A DNA stretch of 64,000 nucleotides from contig JAESIW010000200.1 of assembly GCA_016802295.1 (NCBI GenBank), positions 1,953,923 to 2,017,922 on the forward strand, read 5' to 3'. A program made the translations under genes and the position numbers. How positions within the stretch are numbered: the first letter of the stretch is position 1; each line of letters starts with the position of its first letter. Below the pieces are notes generated by a model. It searched no databases. It had not been told where the DNA came from and saw only the letters and a list, made by a program, of their open reading frames with translations. The DNA comes from Brachionus rotundiformis. Lineage: Eukaryota > Rotifera > Eurotatoria > Ploima > Brachionidae. Shown piece after piece: positions 21,660 to 32,475 of this stretch.

Positions 21660-22263
21660 AAAACATATACAGAAATGAATATGGAGAAAGAGCTCCGTTA
21701 TAAATGATAGCTGCAGTAGTCCCTTATGAATATCTTAGTTCATATGATTTAGTACATCAAACACAACTAAGTGATATAACAGAATATAGAGAATGGGATA
21801 AAATACATAAAGATAAAAGTCATTTAGAAATTAAGATGGATGCTTTTCAAGTATTTTCTGAAGCAAGTTGAAAAACTTTAGATGAAGACTATCAAGCTCT
21901 TACGGAAGAAAAATAAAATAAAATGCCTATAAATAAGCTGGTAATGAAAGAGAAGTTATTAAAACCAATGTATAAGAGAAAAATTATCTTATTGGGGAAT
22001 GTCGAAGAGCAGCTTTTAAACAAAGATAACTATGAAGATTTATAAATGATTATGATGGTAATGGAACTTCATTAGATGATGTTTTTTTAATTCAAGGGAT
22101 TGAAAATACTAAAACTGGATTGGTAAAAAGCATATTTACAACCAGTAATATTCGTCAAATGGTTTATTTGTTTAAAAATTTAGTTCTCTTAGATAACACC
22201 AGAAATTTAACTTTTCTTTTGTCAAGGCAAGAGTCTCGTCCTCTTTTTGCCGTTGAAATTTAG
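21660..22263 (+). pseudogene. Unidentified decayed coding sequence with an embedded ARAP fragment
   Basis: Two open stretches with protein-like composition are separated by stops and frameshifts. The first begins at about 21703 (MIAAVVPYEYLSSYDLVHQT, then ITEYREWDKIHKDKSHLEIK) and hits TGA, then continues in frame to about 22000. The second, 22035-22263, has no ATG (DYDGNGTSLDDVFLIQGIEN, SNIRQMVYLFKNLVLL). At their junction, 22001-22030 is identical to 19030-19059 in the ARAP-like gene and is read in the same frame as there (EEQLLNKDN). I do not recognise the protein; it may come from a transposable element. Confidence 0.45.
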
Positions 22264-22561
22264 GCTCTGGAAATTTTCGTGAAAAGCTCTGCATAGCCTT
22301 AGTTGGTGTTAGTCTTTCTTTCAGGAATTTGGCTTCGTGTATTCTTCTTTAAGTTCAGCTTTTTCTTGTTGGGGATGTTTTGGTTTAAACTTTGCTTGAA
22401 ATAGTTTTATTTATTGGTAGTGGTTTTATTTAGTGGGTTTAATTTAGGATATTTCTATTTTATTAAAATTTATTTTTATCTTGAGTCGCATCAATAATGC
22501 ATTGTAAAAAAAATCAAAAATATTTTGACAATTTTAAAAGAAATTTATGTTTTAGATTCTG

Positions 22562-22596
22562 GTCAACCTAGAAGTTCCTCCTGCAAATCGTATTGT
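22562..22596 (+). other. Exon-like fragment
   Basis: TTTTAG precedes a short open segment (ILVNLEVPPANRI) that ends in GTAAGT, a consensus donor, with a CAG acceptor-like site 50 bases later. No adjoining exon was found, so it is either an isolated relic or part of a gene I could not assemble. Confidence 0.2.
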
Positions 22597-22859
22597 AAGT
22601 ATTTTTTGGCTCTTTATTTATTACTGTTCGATTTTATACAACGGCAGGTTTTAAATTATCTTATGATGTTATATTATGATGGTAATTTTTTCATTCCAAA
22701 ATAATATTTAAAAATATTTAAATACTCATTTCTCTTTAGAAAACAGTATATTCAAATTACAACTTTACCACTGTCTAAAATAGTAAAATAAATTAAATAA
22801 TATAATAATCAAAGAATGTTGAACTTAAGAAAAAGCGCGCGTTCTGCAAATCTACTTTT

Positions 22860-23270
22860 AGCCCTTAATCTTGAAAAAATGGAGCAAAATTGATGAAAGA
22901 AAAACTAGGGTTTTTAAAAAGACTTGGTAATAATGAACTGACAAAACAAATACTTGAAATATTAGAAGAATGCGAAATTAGATAAAAAATTTAAGAAACA
23001 AATCCAGCCTAAAGAAAATAGCTGAGTATTTGAAATGTGATGAACTTGATTATAATGTGTTAATATCTCTACTTAGCCTAAAAATGAATGAACTTTCAAA
23101 ACAAAATAAAAATAATGGAATTAGAGACTCAACATGCCAAGAAAATATCGAAAAGGAAACTTACAGGAAAATGCAAGTAGTATTAATCAAAAGCTACTAA
23201 CAAAAAAGGCGATAAGTAGAAACCACTTACATCCATCGTTTAGTGAAGAATATTGAAATTGCCTCTCTCT
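22860..23270 (+). mobile_element. Decayed non-LTR retrotransposon fragment (post-RT region)
   Basis: After one frame change the + strand reads KEKLGFLKRLGNNELTKQIL, then SSLKKIAEYLKCDELDYNVL and a Lys/Asn-rich helix. An L.F..RL..NELT..I pattern followed by a cysteine-bearing helical tail is usual after the reverse transcriptase domain of CR1-like elements in AT-rich invertebrate genomes. Stops and frameshifts are present and no RT motif is left. The assignment rests on general pattern only. Confidence 0.3.
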
Positions 23271-23661
23271 TAACTCGATTTGAATGGTTTCGAATAAATT
23301 TATCTAAAAATAAAAGAGAAGAGAAAAGAAAAATAGTAAAAAAAGAATTATAATTATTGAAATTAAAAGAAAGTAATAAACATTAACATTTAAAATTAAA
23401 ATTATCGGATTTTTCAATTCTTTTGTCTTAACCTTATTAATTTTATTTATATTTTTTTTTATATCGCCTACAAGACCATCATTTAATAAATAAATAAATT
23501 TCAAATTATATTCATATCATTTTAGGAAATTACTTCTACTTAAACTCATTTTCAAGAGGATTTATAACAAAAGATCTTGATTAGTTTATTTAGGAGAAAA
23601 CAAACGGAATATTTTAACCTTTTTTTAAAAAAAATGTTATAATTTTTTATTTCTTTTATAA

Positions 23662-23860
23662 AAAATATTCAAAATACATTTTGAAGATTGTGATGATGAG
23701 AATGATAAAATAAAAAATGATGGTTCCTATTTCAATCCAAAATATTACAAAAAAATACTAAATGTCATTTTAGATTTCTTTTTAGATAATAAATTCAATT
23801 TAAAACTTCATCTCTGTGCAAAAAATACGGAATCTATTAGTAGAAGGTATTTTTTTTTAT
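23662..23860 (+). other. Exon-like open stretch, unknown
   Basis: About 65 codons without ATG at the head, coding-like in composition (HFEDCDDENDKIKNDGSYFN, PKYYKKILNVILDFFLDNKF, LHLCAKNTESISRR), with a donor-like AG|GTATTT at the end. Surrounded by AT-rich debris. Could be a relic exon of a lost gene or part of an element. Confidence 0.22.
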
Positions 23861-25467
23861 GATTTAATAAATCAGATAATTATCGGATGCTCCTTTTTTT
23901 TGGTCTTAAACTAAACTATTCTATTTTAACTATAATTTTTATTTTATTTTATTTTACTTTTATTAACATCGCCTACAAACTGTTTATTGAATAAATAATA
24001 ATAATAATAATATTCATTGATTGATTTTTTATTATCAATGTAACACGAAATAAACATTGTTGATTTAAATTTATGTTTTTTTTCACAGAATTTACGCTTT
24101 CTTAAATTTTTTTTTTCCTTGCCCATATTTTATGTTTTCTAATATTTATTGTTAAAAACAAGTATAAAAAGATTGTAGACGACAGGTTGTTTATTCTAAA
24201 TTACCATCTTAATTGATTGTCGAATAAAGATGAAAAATTCATCGAATCAAAAAACTAGAATTTAAAAAACAGAGCGGATCAATGTGACACATTCAAAAAA
24301 ATGCAAGACATTTTCTAAATTTCTCAATTTAAAAACGAAAATTTCAAAAATCATTTAATTAATTCTAATTTTTAGTTACCATTTTACCTCCGGAGATAAG
24401 TTGTGTGTGGTTTAAAGAGTAAATGCGGTCATGCCTATTTAACCTTGTGAAAATAATAGAAAAAAATTTCGATCAATCCTTTTTTATTTGTTTTGCCTTT
24501 TAGGTCTAAGTTCACTCAAATAATTTTTATAAAAATTTATTCAAGAGTAAAAAAAATAGAAATACGAGTTAAATATTCCGAACCGTTTAAAGTAGATTAC
24601 TGAAATTTATAAACCAAAATGAAACTGTCTTTTTTGGCTATTTCATTAATACATAAATTGAGGTCAGTCAAGAAATTTTTCGAATCCTATTTTAAGTATT
24701 TTTTGGTTATTTCAATTTTACAACGACAGGTTCTTGTTTGCCTCAAAATTCTCTTAAACAAAAATTTTCAGATCTTGCTTTTTCGATTGTATTAAATATA
24801 TTATATATAATCATCGCAAAGTTTGATGTAGTTTTTAAGAATAAAATTTTTAGTAAAAAAAATTTGAAAAATGTAAGAATATATTATTGACTATGATATT
24901 GCAATTGTGCTATTGAACCAAATACTTCCTCTATAAATAATAGAACTTTGCATATTTCAGGGATTCAAATAAAGCGTCTTAATAATCCAGCTAAAAAATA
25001 TTTAATAAATATTATAGAATTATATTTCTTTTTTATTTTAATTTTAATTTAAACTTCCAAATATCAATCAGGCTAAAATTATAGGAAGAACAACGAGTCA
25101 AAAAAATCTTAAATGGTTTCTATCTTTAAATAAATTTTATCGTAGAAAATAAAATTTTAAATATTTACATATTTTAGTTAACAAAAGAACACTGGAGTTC
25201 AACCTTTATTACAAATATTTCTCCTAACTTCTAATAAAAAGAAAATTTAATTAAGTATTTTAAAATTAAATTAAAAAGAAAACATAAATTATTTATATAA
25301 TTTTCAAATTTCAGCATAATTAAATTTAAGTATTTTATCTAAATTTTTATTTAGATATGATAGATTTATAAATGATTCTGTTTTTTTACTCCATAAGTCC
25401 CAAGAAGTTTTTATGCTTCTTTTTAGAAATTTCAAATTTATATTTATATACTTTGTTTAGACTGAAA
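23861..25467. other. AT-rich debris region
   Basis: No gene. It contains a short (ATA)n run near 23996-24012. A phrase ACGACAGGTT recurs at about 24180 and 24723, with the related ACGGCAGGTT at about 22641; the preceding 45 bases at about 22600 and 24691 are also similar (AAGTATTTTTTGG). These suggest copies of one old repeat. Confidence 0.35.
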
Positions 25468-26802
25468 ATGTTGCTAAGAGAAATAAATCCAATTGAAAAA
25501 AGTGTACTATTTCTATCATTGAATTCAATGATACAATTTGAATGTGAATATTTTGACATAGAAAAATTAAAATCAGCTATTAGATTGAGTAAAAAACGAT
25601 TTGCGTTTTTTAGAATGAAGATCATTGAACAAAATGGTGCGTTTAATTTTGTCGAGCAAACCCAAAATGAGATAGACTTTATTAGTATTCCTTATAAAGA
25701 ATTAAATTCGCTTGAAGTATTTAATAACTGGAAAGAAAGACATTTATTTTTTGGTTCAAAAAATCACGATCTATCGAATGGAGTAGTATTTTTTCATCTT
25801 TATTTTTTTGAAGACAAATTTGAATTTTATATGAGCACAAATCATTCAGGAAATGACGCTAGGGGTCATTTTGAAGTTTTGAAAGACATTATGGCAAATT
25901 TAGACAATATTATTTCAAATAAAGCTACAAAAATAAATCCAAAATCTATGCTAAATATTCATTTGAATTTTGATCATCCATTCGATATAAATAAATTAAA
26001 ATTTGAGCCAGTTTTTGAAGATGAATATCAGAGCTTAGATTATTTGCCTAGAGAAGAAAAAATTGAAGAAAAATTTAAAAATTTGAGCTATTTTTTCGAT
26101 TTTTTTCAATTAAATGAAGAATTGACAAAAAAATTAATCGAAAATTGTAAATCAAAAAAATGTACAATACAGGCACTTTTTTCTCTGTCCTCAACTCTTG
26201 CTTTAATAAATGAAAAAATTGGTCTAAAGAACATTGGAGGTTCGACAGAGTGTTTGAATTCGATTCCTTGTGATATGCGATATTATTTTGGCTTGGAAAC
26301 AACTGATTTGGTAAAAAGTGCCGCTAGCTTATGCTGGATGCAAAATATTCCAAAAAATAGCGATCTATGGTCAATTGCTCAAGAAATTACCAACAAAATA
26401 CATAGAATGAAGGAATCAAATGAAGGAATCAAATGGTGGCTAAAATGTTTAAATAATTTTCCTCTTCATAAATATTCACATATTGCCTCCTCAATTGGTA
26501 AAGTATCACTGAACGAGGAAAATTTGATCAATGTCAAAGTAATTGATTTAAGATTCAGCTGCTCAACTCCTTATGATTCTTTAAATAATTATTTTTTTAA
26601 AAATAAAGTTTGTCAGTTTCAAATGATGCATGTAATCACATTTAAAAATAGACTAACTGCAAATTTTTGTTATAGTTATCCGACATTCGGCTCATATTGG
26701 GGTAAATGTTTTTTCAAAAAAGTTGAAACCATAATGTCTAGTTTCTCAAATGATATAGTCTTACTTGATGATATAATAAATATTTTTGATCGAAATAAAT
26801 AA
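25468..26802 (+). CDS. HxxxD-type acyltransferase (condensation / alcohol acetyltransferase-like fold)
   Basis: Intronless gene. The frame is open from 25372, but the ATG at 25468 (MLLREINPIEKSVLFLSLNS) is the better start because it begins where this fold usually does and the 32 residues before it are a hydrophobic AT-rich stretch; that start gives 444 residues. The N-terminal half follows the chloramphenicol acetyltransferase/condensation fold: FDIEKLKSAIRLSKKRFAFF (pairing of an L..A.....R.P-type helix), then the catalytic HxxxD motif in YMSTNHSGNDARGHFEVL (His about 126, Asp about 130 from M25468). The C-terminal half has a CDMRYYFGL and a terminal PTFGSYWGKCFFKK helix. The plant BAHD motif DFGWG is absent. 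Enzymes of this fold move an acyl group from CoA or a carrier protein to a hydroxyl or amine. Substrate unknown. Being single-exon amid intron-rich genes, it may be retroposed or acquired. Confidence 0.6.
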   Translation: MLLREINPIEKSVLFLSLNSMIQFECEYFDIEKLKSAIRLSKKRFAFFRMKIIEQNGAFNFVEQTQNEIDFISIPYKELNSLEVFNNWKERHLFFGSKNHDLSNGVVFFHLYFFEDKFEFYMSTNHSGNDARGHFEVLKDIMANLDNIISNKATKINPKSMLNIHLNFDHPFDINKLKFEPVFEDEYQSLDYLPREEKIEEKFKNLSYFFDFFQLNEELTKKLIENCKSKKCTIQALFSLSSTLALINEKIGLKNIGGSTECLNSIPCDMRYYFGLETTDLVKSAASLCWMQNIPKNSDLWSIAQEITNKIHRMKESNEGIKWWLKCLNNFPLHKYSHIASSIGKVSLNEENLINVKVIDLRFSCSTPYDSLNNYFFKNKVCQFQMMHVITFKNRLTANFCYSYPTFGSYWGKCFFKKVETIMSSFSNDIVLLDDIINIFDRNK

Positions 26803-26896
26803 TATATGTTTTAATGATTTTTTTTTGTCCCAAATGGTTGAATAAGTTTTTAAACACGCAATATAAATGTGATCAAGGAGATTTTCGATATTCGTT

Positions 26897-27052
26897 ATGT
26901 TCTCTGATAAGAAAAAAAGATCAAAATTGATATCAAAAAGGACGAGAATTGTCCAAAAATTAGACGAAAATCTTTGGTCTTATTTTAAAGTGTGTGGAGT
27001 ATCAGTCAACCTTAAATGCGGCACATGCGACCAAGTTGACCACAAAAATTAA
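26897..27052 (+). CDS. Small ORF with Lys/Arg-rich start and CxxC, possible transposon relic
   Basis: 51 codons, MFSDKKKRSKLISKRTRIVQ, then LDENLWSYFKVCGVSVNLKC and GTCDQVDHKN. The W.YF...........C..C layout faintly recalls the first half of a BED zinc finger of hAT transposases. No second half follows (the AT-rich DNA after 27053 has stops). It begins 94 bases after the acyltransferase stop. Low-confidence call; it might also be non-coding. Confidence 0.25.
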   Translation: MFSDKKKRSKLISKRTRIVQKLDENLWSYFKVCGVSVNLKCGTCDQVDHKN

Positions 27053-27593
27053 GAATGAACAGATAATTATAACGTAGGTAAAAGTTTATACCATTTAAAA
27101 AGATGGATTATTATTTATTTACTTCGATTTTTATAATTTTTTAATCGGCTTTTTAAAACTATTAAATAAAAAATCAAAAATGTTTTTGATTCAATTAAAA
27201 ATAAAATAAAATAAAAAAATTAATTAATTTAACATAAAACTAAACTTTTTGATAAAAAATTTCTTATAAAAATTAGTAGCGATACTAATTAGTAAAATAA
27301 AAGTATTCTAATGAAATTATATTCTGATGAGCACGGCCAAAAATTTAGCAATCAAAAAATTAATTTTCAGCTAAAAAATTTTGGATTTTCAATTTATTCT
27401 TTTATAATTTCATAGTATTGAATGCTTCAAAACTAAATTTAATTTTTCTTCTTGTTTGCTAAATATAAAAAGGGTATGCTATATGATTTTAAATTTAAAA
27501 ATTGTCTCACTAAAACAAAATTAAACTAGAACTGGAAAACTTTCCCAAACATGACAATAAAAGATAAAATCCAAAAAAAAAAACAAAAAAAAA
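27053..27593. other. AT-rich spacer
   Basis: Nothing recognisable. An A-rich run with C interruptions directly follows the PRPS stop codon on its 3' side. Confidence 0.5.
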
Positions 27594-28708
27594 CTATATC
27601 AAAGGCATATTTTTGAATAAGTATGAAACAGATTCGCCATTGTGAGTTCTTCTTATAGCTTCAGATAGCATCATAGATATATCTATTAGCTGTATTTTTG
27701 GACACTCTTTCATTTTTTCTTCTTGTGGAATTGTGTTGGTTACAACAACGGCCTCAAAATATGAATTGTTTATCTTTGTTGTCGCGTTGCCACTAAATAT
27801 GCCATGAGTACAAATGGCATATATTTTCTTGGCACCTGCTTCATTCAACTTTTGAGCCGCCAAGCAAAATGTTCCGCAAGTATCAGCCATATCATCGACC
27901 AAAATAGCCACTCGGTCAGTCACATCACCCACTAGAACCATTGACTGAACTTCATTGGCTCGCACTCTTTCCTTGTGAATTAAAGCAAAGTCGACATTGA
28001 GACGATCAGCAATTGAGGTGACTCGTTTGGCACCGCCAGCATCCGGAGAAACAATAATTGCATTCTTCCATTCAGGAATATAGTCCATTATCCACTTGAC
28101 AACAGCTGGCTCAGCGAACAAATTATCAACTGGAATGTCAAAAAAACCCTTTTAATTTTTTTCATATCTTAAACCAAAGATTCAATTCAAAAAAAAGTTC
28201 CCACTTGAATTTGGGAGGCGTGTAAGTCCATGGTGATTATGTGATCAGCGCCCGCTACACTAAGCATGTTTGCTATCAATTTAGCTGATATAGGAGCTCT
28301 GCTCTGAAATATTTTCAATTATAAAAAATAAATGTATTTATGACGAACAAACTTTATCTTTTTTATCTTGACGAGCATAAGGAAAGACTGGTATTACTGC
28401 AGTAACTCGAGCAGCCGAAGCTATCTTACATGCATTAATCATAATTAATAACTCCATTATATTGTCATTTATTTGACCACAACCACTTTGAATTATGAAA
28501 ACATCTTCTCCACGGACTGACTCACCAATTTCGACACTTAGATTCGATTTGAAAAATTTCCAGCGATTATCAAAGTCTAAATTTACCAGGTTTCTTGATT
28601 GCTAAATTTTTTGGTCGTGCTTTTGCCAAGCTCGATCCCTAAACGATCGCATATTCTCTTAGCCAAATTAGTGTTTGAAGATCCAGCAAATACTTTTATA
28701 TTCGGCAT
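27594..28708 (-). CDS. PRPS: Ribose-phosphate pyrophosphokinase (PRPP synthetase)
   Basis: Cytosolic enzyme making PRPP from ribose 5-phosphate and ATP for purine, pyrimidine and NAD synthesis. Four exons with introns of about 50-75 bp. ATG at 28706-28708 gives MPNIKVFAGSSNTNLAKRIC, the normal animal start. It continues STTKKFSNQET|CVEIGESVRGEDVFI, QSGCGQINDNIMELLIMINA, FPYARQDKKDKS, APISAKLIANMLS, DHIITMDLHASQIQ|GFFDIP, VDNLFAEPAVVKW. The last exon has the signature SPDAGGAKRVTSIADRLNVD, the PRPP-binding loop VAILVDDMADTCGT, THGIFSG and the ending RRTHNGESVSYLFKNMPLI. Length, about 318 residues, equals vertebrate PRPS1/2. The catalytic His (DLH) and the flexible loop region KERVRANEV are present, so the enzyme should be active. 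Confidence 0.97.
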
Positions 28709-30248
28709 TCTTTTATTCGAGTCTACTATTAAATTCAATAGAAATATAATTAAAAGAACTTTTCAGGTTGTGGTCATGGACGGATGGAATACCTTGAGAT
28801 ACTTTGCATTGACCAACGTCCATAAAACTAGACTTAATCTAATAGATACTCTTTTAATAATAAACTAGAAAAAATTATTTTTGTATCAGATTGGAGTCTG
28901 CACGTGGAAAATAGAACAAATACACGCAAGTTAAGAAAAAGAGCTTTTGGTTAAGATGATAAAGTCTAACAAGATAAAGTCTTTAAAAACCAAGTAAAAG
29001 TGTTATTCACTTTTCGATTGTCAATAAAATATTATAATTTAAAAGCGTGTTTTTTTTTGTATGTGAACAAACAATGGCAAACTTGGTGAGTCGAATGAAT
29101 GTATGTGTTTGTAAGAGTTGCTTACCAAGAAGAGCTTAGACTTTAATAACTTCTTAAACTTATGCTTCTAATTAAAGTGCTCTGTTCTACGAAATTTTAT
29201 TTAAAGTTAAATTTTGAATTTATTATTAAATTAACAATTTTATTTGCATAATTTCTACACAGTTTTGGATTTGAATTATAAGTAAAAAAGCTACCAAATA
29301 TTAAAATCTGTTTTCTTTTTTTTTCTTCTATGATATTTAGTCAATCCAATTGAATAGAATTTAGAAATCTTATTCTATTAAGCATTTTACAGCATGAAGA
29401 AAAAAAGATTATTTGTTTAGCAAAGTTGATTTTTATCTAAAACAAAATCAACAATAACTATTGTTTTGATTATTTAGAATGTTTTTTTAATTTAATTTTA
29501 TCTTGCATAAATTTAAAATATTGTTAAAACAAGGCAATTTATAAAAAAAAGCGTCTTCTAGGAGTAAATGAAAACAATTGTATCAAAATCAAGTAAAAAT
29601 GATAATTTACTTTAAATATATTAATATAATTTAATAATGTAATAAAATTTATTAAATATTGTTAAACATTTAACCAATTTTTCTTCATTAAAAACAAATA
29701 ACAATTTTTAAGTATTATAGAACCATTAATCAATTACTGAAATTATTTTATATAAAAAATCATTATTCAAAATATTTTTCAAAATGATAATAAATTAATT
29801 TTAAAATGTAAGGATCAAAGCATTATTTATCTTGCGGAAACTTTTTTAAAAAAACTAAAAATTATTAAAATGATTTAAAATAATTTTCGCTGTTTGAACA
29901 AAACAATGAAGTTGAATTAGAAAAAAAAAATTTTATTTTTATATTTTTATTTTAAAATTGTTAAACAGGAAAAATAAAATCGATTTTTAAATTTTTAAAT
30001 TATTAATGCAAACAAAAATTGGAAAATTACTTAAATTTAATATGAGTCTAGTTTCTCAATAATTTTCTATATTAATAATAAAAATTATAATTTGTTCTTA
30101 ATAGGACAGTTAAATCAAAATTAATTCAAAAATTTAAATTTTCAATTTTGAATGAGATTTTCAAATTTTGTAAGTATGATCTTCGAAAAGTTGAAAATAA
30201 AAACAAATATTAAAAAAAATCAATACCAAATAACTAATATGCCTGCTT
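28709..30248. other. AT-rich intergenic spacer
   Basis: Contains the PRPS upstream region (28709 onward, slightly less AT-rich to about 29130) and the 3' side of the phosphate carrier gene. The frame 28599-28868 (+) is largely the shadow of PRPS exon 1. No other gene is seen. Confidence 0.5.
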
Positions 30249-32475
30249 TCAGTTATTGCCAAGAAAAACTGCCTTAAGAATCAATTGGCAACATCCGGCA
30301 ATAGAACCAGTTACAGGCACGGTAACTATCCATGCTATGATAATATTCCTGAATAAAGACCAGTCAACTGATTCTTTCGATCGAATACGGCCCGTAAAGA
30401 CTACAGAGCCCACTTTGCAGTGAGTAGTTGATACCGGTATATTAATCAAACTAGCACCTAACACGGTCATAGCACTGGCAAGCTCAATAACAAATCCTGA
30501 TGAAGCGGTTATCTTGGTCAAATCTTCCCCAATTGTTTTAATCACTCGTCGACCTAGGATCCACAAGCCAACACTAATGCCTACTCCACCATAGAACAAA
30601 ATCCATTCAGGCGTAGTCGATTTGTCTACAATTTTTCCTTCTTGGAAAATCAAATACAAACCAATCAAAGGTCCGATGGCGTTTGAGACATCATTACCAC
30701 CATGTGCAAACGAACCGAAAACAGCGGTCAAAACTTGTAAAAAAGAGAATAGTTTTGCAGCTTCAGGTGGATCAGCGTGTGCAAACTCATCAATATCAAT
30801 TTTCTTATCTTTTTTTGTTGGCAATTCTTGCATGTTTTCGTCTACTTCAGCATCGAATTCTAAAATAGAGCTTTTTAACGATTGTTCTGAGTGGGCTGGC
30901 AATGGCTTAAGATCATTGGTAACTTGAGCCGGAACTAAATTGAATCTTCCACGCTTGCTTTCATTAAACTCTTCATTCAACTGAGCATCCACCGGTACAC
31001 TTTGTTGTGTGAACAATTTTGCCAAAGATGCACCACCTCGGTCTGAATTGGTAGTTGCAGCTCCGACACTATTTGTAATAGAAAGCCTGTCTCTGGCTTG
31101 GTTAGACTTTTGATTTAATCTCTGAGTTAATTGTTGGCGCATTGCTGGTGAATGAATTGTGTGCAAGTAGCCACGTAGGGTCAAATTCACATCTCCATAA
31201 TCAACTACATCTTTGGCATTGCTCGATGGAGCTGTGATGGTGCGTATTCTAGGAGCTAGTTTTTTTTCACCTATTGGAGCATCACTATGAATTGTCAGCG
31301 ATGAGTTATTGAATGATTGGGTTTTTACCAATTGGCGTTGTTCATCTCTGAAGTCTTCTACATCTTTTTTTTCGTTTAGACGAATATCCTCGTTATTTCT
31401 AGAAACAATAAGTGTAACATAGTCTACTTGAGTCGAAATGGTTTTGGTAGATTCGGGATTTATATCGTATGTTTTTAGGACTTCGTTATCTTCATCATTT
31501 GGAAGAGAATTAGCCAATTGTTCTTTTCAATTTAAATTAATTAACTTTCTTTAAAAACTTTAAACTTAATAAATACTTTCAACTTTTTTTTTCATAAATG
31601 GTACAATTACCAGCCATACAGTCAAATAGACAATAAATGATAATGCTGTAAGCATGATAATTTTTCCCCAACCTGGTACTTTATCCAAAGCCAACACTTA
31701 AATAAATTAGTTAAAAACATATTTTCTTTTATTAATCAATTAATCACATGGTGGAGCTGATTCAAGAATTCCTCCAATGTTAATGCAAATTGTTAAAGTG
31801 TAAATAAATGGTAAAAATTTAAGTCCCGCTTTCAATGGATCACCCTAATTGCCAAATGAGTTAGAAAAAACATTCGAAGATTGTTTATTTTTACTTACCG
31901 CTCTGAGAATATATTTTCTAATAAGGACGAACATTAACAATGATACAATACCAGAAAGCAAAGGTGATACAAACCAAGAGGCAACTAAATTTTTATCAAA
32001 TATAAAATATAAAAATTCACTTTTAAAATTAGACAATACCAATTTTAAGAATTGCTCTCCACTCAATAACATTGATTCCTTTTGAAACAATCGCCATGCC
32101 AACTGTAGCACCGACAATACTGTGAGTGCCTGATACCGGGTAATTTAATACAGTTGCCAATATAAGCCATATACAGCAACCTACAAGGGCACTTACATAG
32201 CCAAGCATTAGCTCCTTTTCATTATCTTGAAACACATTTGGGTCCAATATCCCCTTCCGAATTGTGCCAGAGACTTTGGCGCCAATTAAAATCGAACCGA
32301 GTATTTCAAAAATAGTAGCTAGAACGCATGCTTGCTTGAGTGTTAGTACCTTAGAGCCAACACTAGTGCCGAATGAGTTTGCGACGTCGTTGGCTCCTAT
32401 ACCAAATGCCAGTATGAATGCGATTATGAATCCGCATAATACCATCAAAAGTGCATCATCACAGCAGCCAGACAT
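30249..32475 (-). CDS. SLC20A: Sodium-dependent phosphate transporter (PiT, SLC20 family)
   Basis: Plasma-membrane Na+/phosphate symporter. ATG at 32473-32475. Exon 1 encodes an extracellular N-terminus with Cys, TM1 and the PiT signature GIGANDVANSFGTSVGS, then ILIGAKVSGTIRKGILDP and YPVSGTHSIVGATVG. Middle exons (about 31563-32020) hold TM segments including LVASWFVSPLLSGIVSLLMF and RKYILRAVSK. The last exon (30249-31517) starts with a hydrophilic cytosolic loop of about 250 residues rich in Ser, Thr and Asn, then DKKIDIDEFAHADPPEAAKL, the second signature FGSFAHGGNDVSNAIGPLIG, VSTTHCKVGSVVFTGRI and the final TM, ending LGNN. Both duplicated PD001131-type halves are present and intact. Five exons. 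The long central loop, as in vertebrate PiT1/2, is the divergent part. Confidence 0.94.

Noticed and set aside
28599..28868. 89-codon plus-strand frame
   Set aside because: Overlaps PRPS exon 1 and its start on the opposite strand.
30622..30927. Plus-strand frames opposite the phosphate transporter
   Set aside because: Antisense shadows of conserved SLC20 exons.
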